64,000 nucleotides of DNA from Stutzerimonas stutzeri (GTDB taxonomy: Bacteria > Pseudomonadota > Gammaproteobacteria > Pseudomonadales > Pseudomonadaceae): positions 4,154,001 to 4,218,000 of the forward strand of contig NZ_CP073105.1 in assembly GCF_018138085.1 (NCBI RefSeq), given 5' to 3'. Position numbers and translations under genes: made by a program. The notes beneath the pieces were generated by a model. That model saw nothing but the letters and a program-made list of their open reading frames with translations. It did not search any database and was not told the origin of the DNA. Below are positions 63,573 to 64,000 of this stretch, one piece after another (within the stretch, counting starts at the first letter, position 1; every line of letters starts with the position of its first letter).

Positions 63573-63996
63573 ACGCCAGACAATGCCCCAGCCATTCACC
63601 GAGAAACAGGTTGAGCTGATTCTTCTCGTCGGGCTGATGCATTTGAGCGTTGGGATAGCTGTAGATGCCGCGGAAACGTCGAGCATTCTCGGCACTGATC
63701 ACTTCCGCCATGCGCGCATCATGGTAGACCCGCACGTCCATCTGCGGTACTGGAAGCCAGGGCAAGCAGTCCTGCTGGCTGATCTGCACGGTGGTGGTGT
63801 AGGGGCAGCTCTCCACGACTTTCAGCACCAGCACGCCGAGCAGTCGATCGCCCTGGCTCATGGCGATTCGGCGAATGTCCGGCTGGTTGCGCATGTCCGG
63901 CAACAGGCGCATCAGCCGCAGGTAGTTGGCCTCGCAGGCCGCCTGCAGCTCCAGCAGATCGACACGGTATCGTTCGCGCGTTCGCCTCATGTCCAC
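63544..63996 (-). CDS. DUF1249 protein (YqiB-like)
   Basis: A protein of 148 to 150 residues that starts at GTG 63996 or, more simply, ATG 63990 (RRTRERYRVDLLELQAACEAN). It matches the DUF1249 family, whose E. coli member YqiB is encoded upstream of cpdA. Conserved parts include LRLMRLLPDM, LGVLVLKVVESCPYTTTV, PQMDVRVYHDARMAEV, and a C-terminal CLACGHE pair that may bind metal. The function is unknown. The upstream neighbour, usually nudF in this family of genomes, is beyond the window edge. Confidence 0.9.
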   Translation of the reverse strand: MDMRRTRERYRVDLLELQAACEANYLRLMRLLPDMRNQPDIRRIAMSQGDRLLGVLVLKVVESCPYTTTVQISQQDCLPWLPVPQMDVRVYHDARMAEVISAENARRFRGIYSYPNAQMHQPDEKNQLNLFLGEWLGHCLACGHELEPVL

Positions 63997-64000
63997 GCCC

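Noticed and set aside
63573..63695. Longer version of the cysteine-rich frame inside the DUF1249 gene
   Set aside because: This part runs antiphase inside a conserved gene and has no cysteine pattern; only the segment beyond the DUF1249 end looks unusual.

Overview
This window is gene-dense, GC-rich chromosomal DNA with core housekeeping functions on both strands. Gene content and order (aidB-like, ladS-like, thiD-thiE-hemL; miaB-ybeZ-ybeY-ybeX-lnt; leuS-lptE-holA; lipA/lipB-dacA-rlpA-mltB-rodA-mrdA-rlmH-rsfS-nadD-proA; orn, rsgA, motAB, rhdA, psd, fimX, serB, parC/parE, cpdA) match what I recall of Pseudomonas sensu lato. Two blocks that lie apart in P. aeruginosa appear joined here. The RhdA active loop of Azotobacter type, the FimX polar-motility protein and MotAB agree with a motile pseudomonad, possibly of the P. 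stutzeri (Stutzerimonas) group. The species is inference. I see no rRNA, tRNA, CRISPR array, insertion sequence, prophage or attachment site.

Layout. 1-4.1 kb: end of a PLP-dependent threonine dehydratase, an AidB-like acyl-CoA dehydrogenase and a LadS-like sensor kinase that lacks the usual receiver domain. 4.3-8.5 kb: thiamin (thiD, thiE) and tetrapyrrole (hemL) synthesis, a membrane protein and a Sel1-repeat protein. 8.6-14.1 kb: miaB, ybeZ (PhoH-like), ybeY, ybeX, lnt. 14.1-23 kb: YdcF, a zinc-ribbon protein, leuS, lptE, holA, the small rescue gene arfA, a lipoprotein transglycosylase and lipA. 23-33.2 kb: a long minus-strand cluster, proA to lipB, for cell-wall elongation, NAD, ribosome maturation and lipoylation. 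33.4-41 kb: a DedA-PAP2 fusion, lrgAB with a Lon-N protein, a MaoC protein, a MORN-repeat/C13-peptidase lipoprotein, an oxidoreductase, orn and a membrane-anchored methyltransferase. 41-53 kb: rsgA, motAB with a candidate sigma-28 promoter, an HDOD protein, rhdA, psd, a PilZ-like protein, fimX and serB. 53-64 kb: an AhpA-like membrane protein, a PqiC-like lipoprotein, a coupled parE-to-parC operon, a YqiA-like esterase, cpdA and a DUF1249 protein.

Envelope biogenesis links much of the window: PBP2 and RodA build the lateral wall; DacA, RlpA, MltB and a second GH103 enzyme trim it; Lnt and LptE mature lipoproteins and deliver LPS; Psd, DedA-PAP2 and PqiC-like proteins handle phospholipids. A second theme is second-messenger and surface-behaviour control: LadS-like kinase, FimX (c-di-GMP receptor), a PilZ-like protein, HDOD, Orn (removes pGpG) and CpdA (cAMP). 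A third is translation quality: MiaB, YbeY, RsgA, RsfS, RlmH, ArfA.

No stretch above 300 bases lacks a gene; the longest gap is 21633-21915 (283 bases). Points most worth a second look are the arfA hairpin, the LadS-like kinase without receiver, overlapping hairpins in front of serB, the MORN/caspase-fold lipoprotein, paired palindromes upstream of the PilZ-like/fimX genes and a cysteine-rich small frame before cpdA. I found no clearly new multi-gene system; this looks like core genome.
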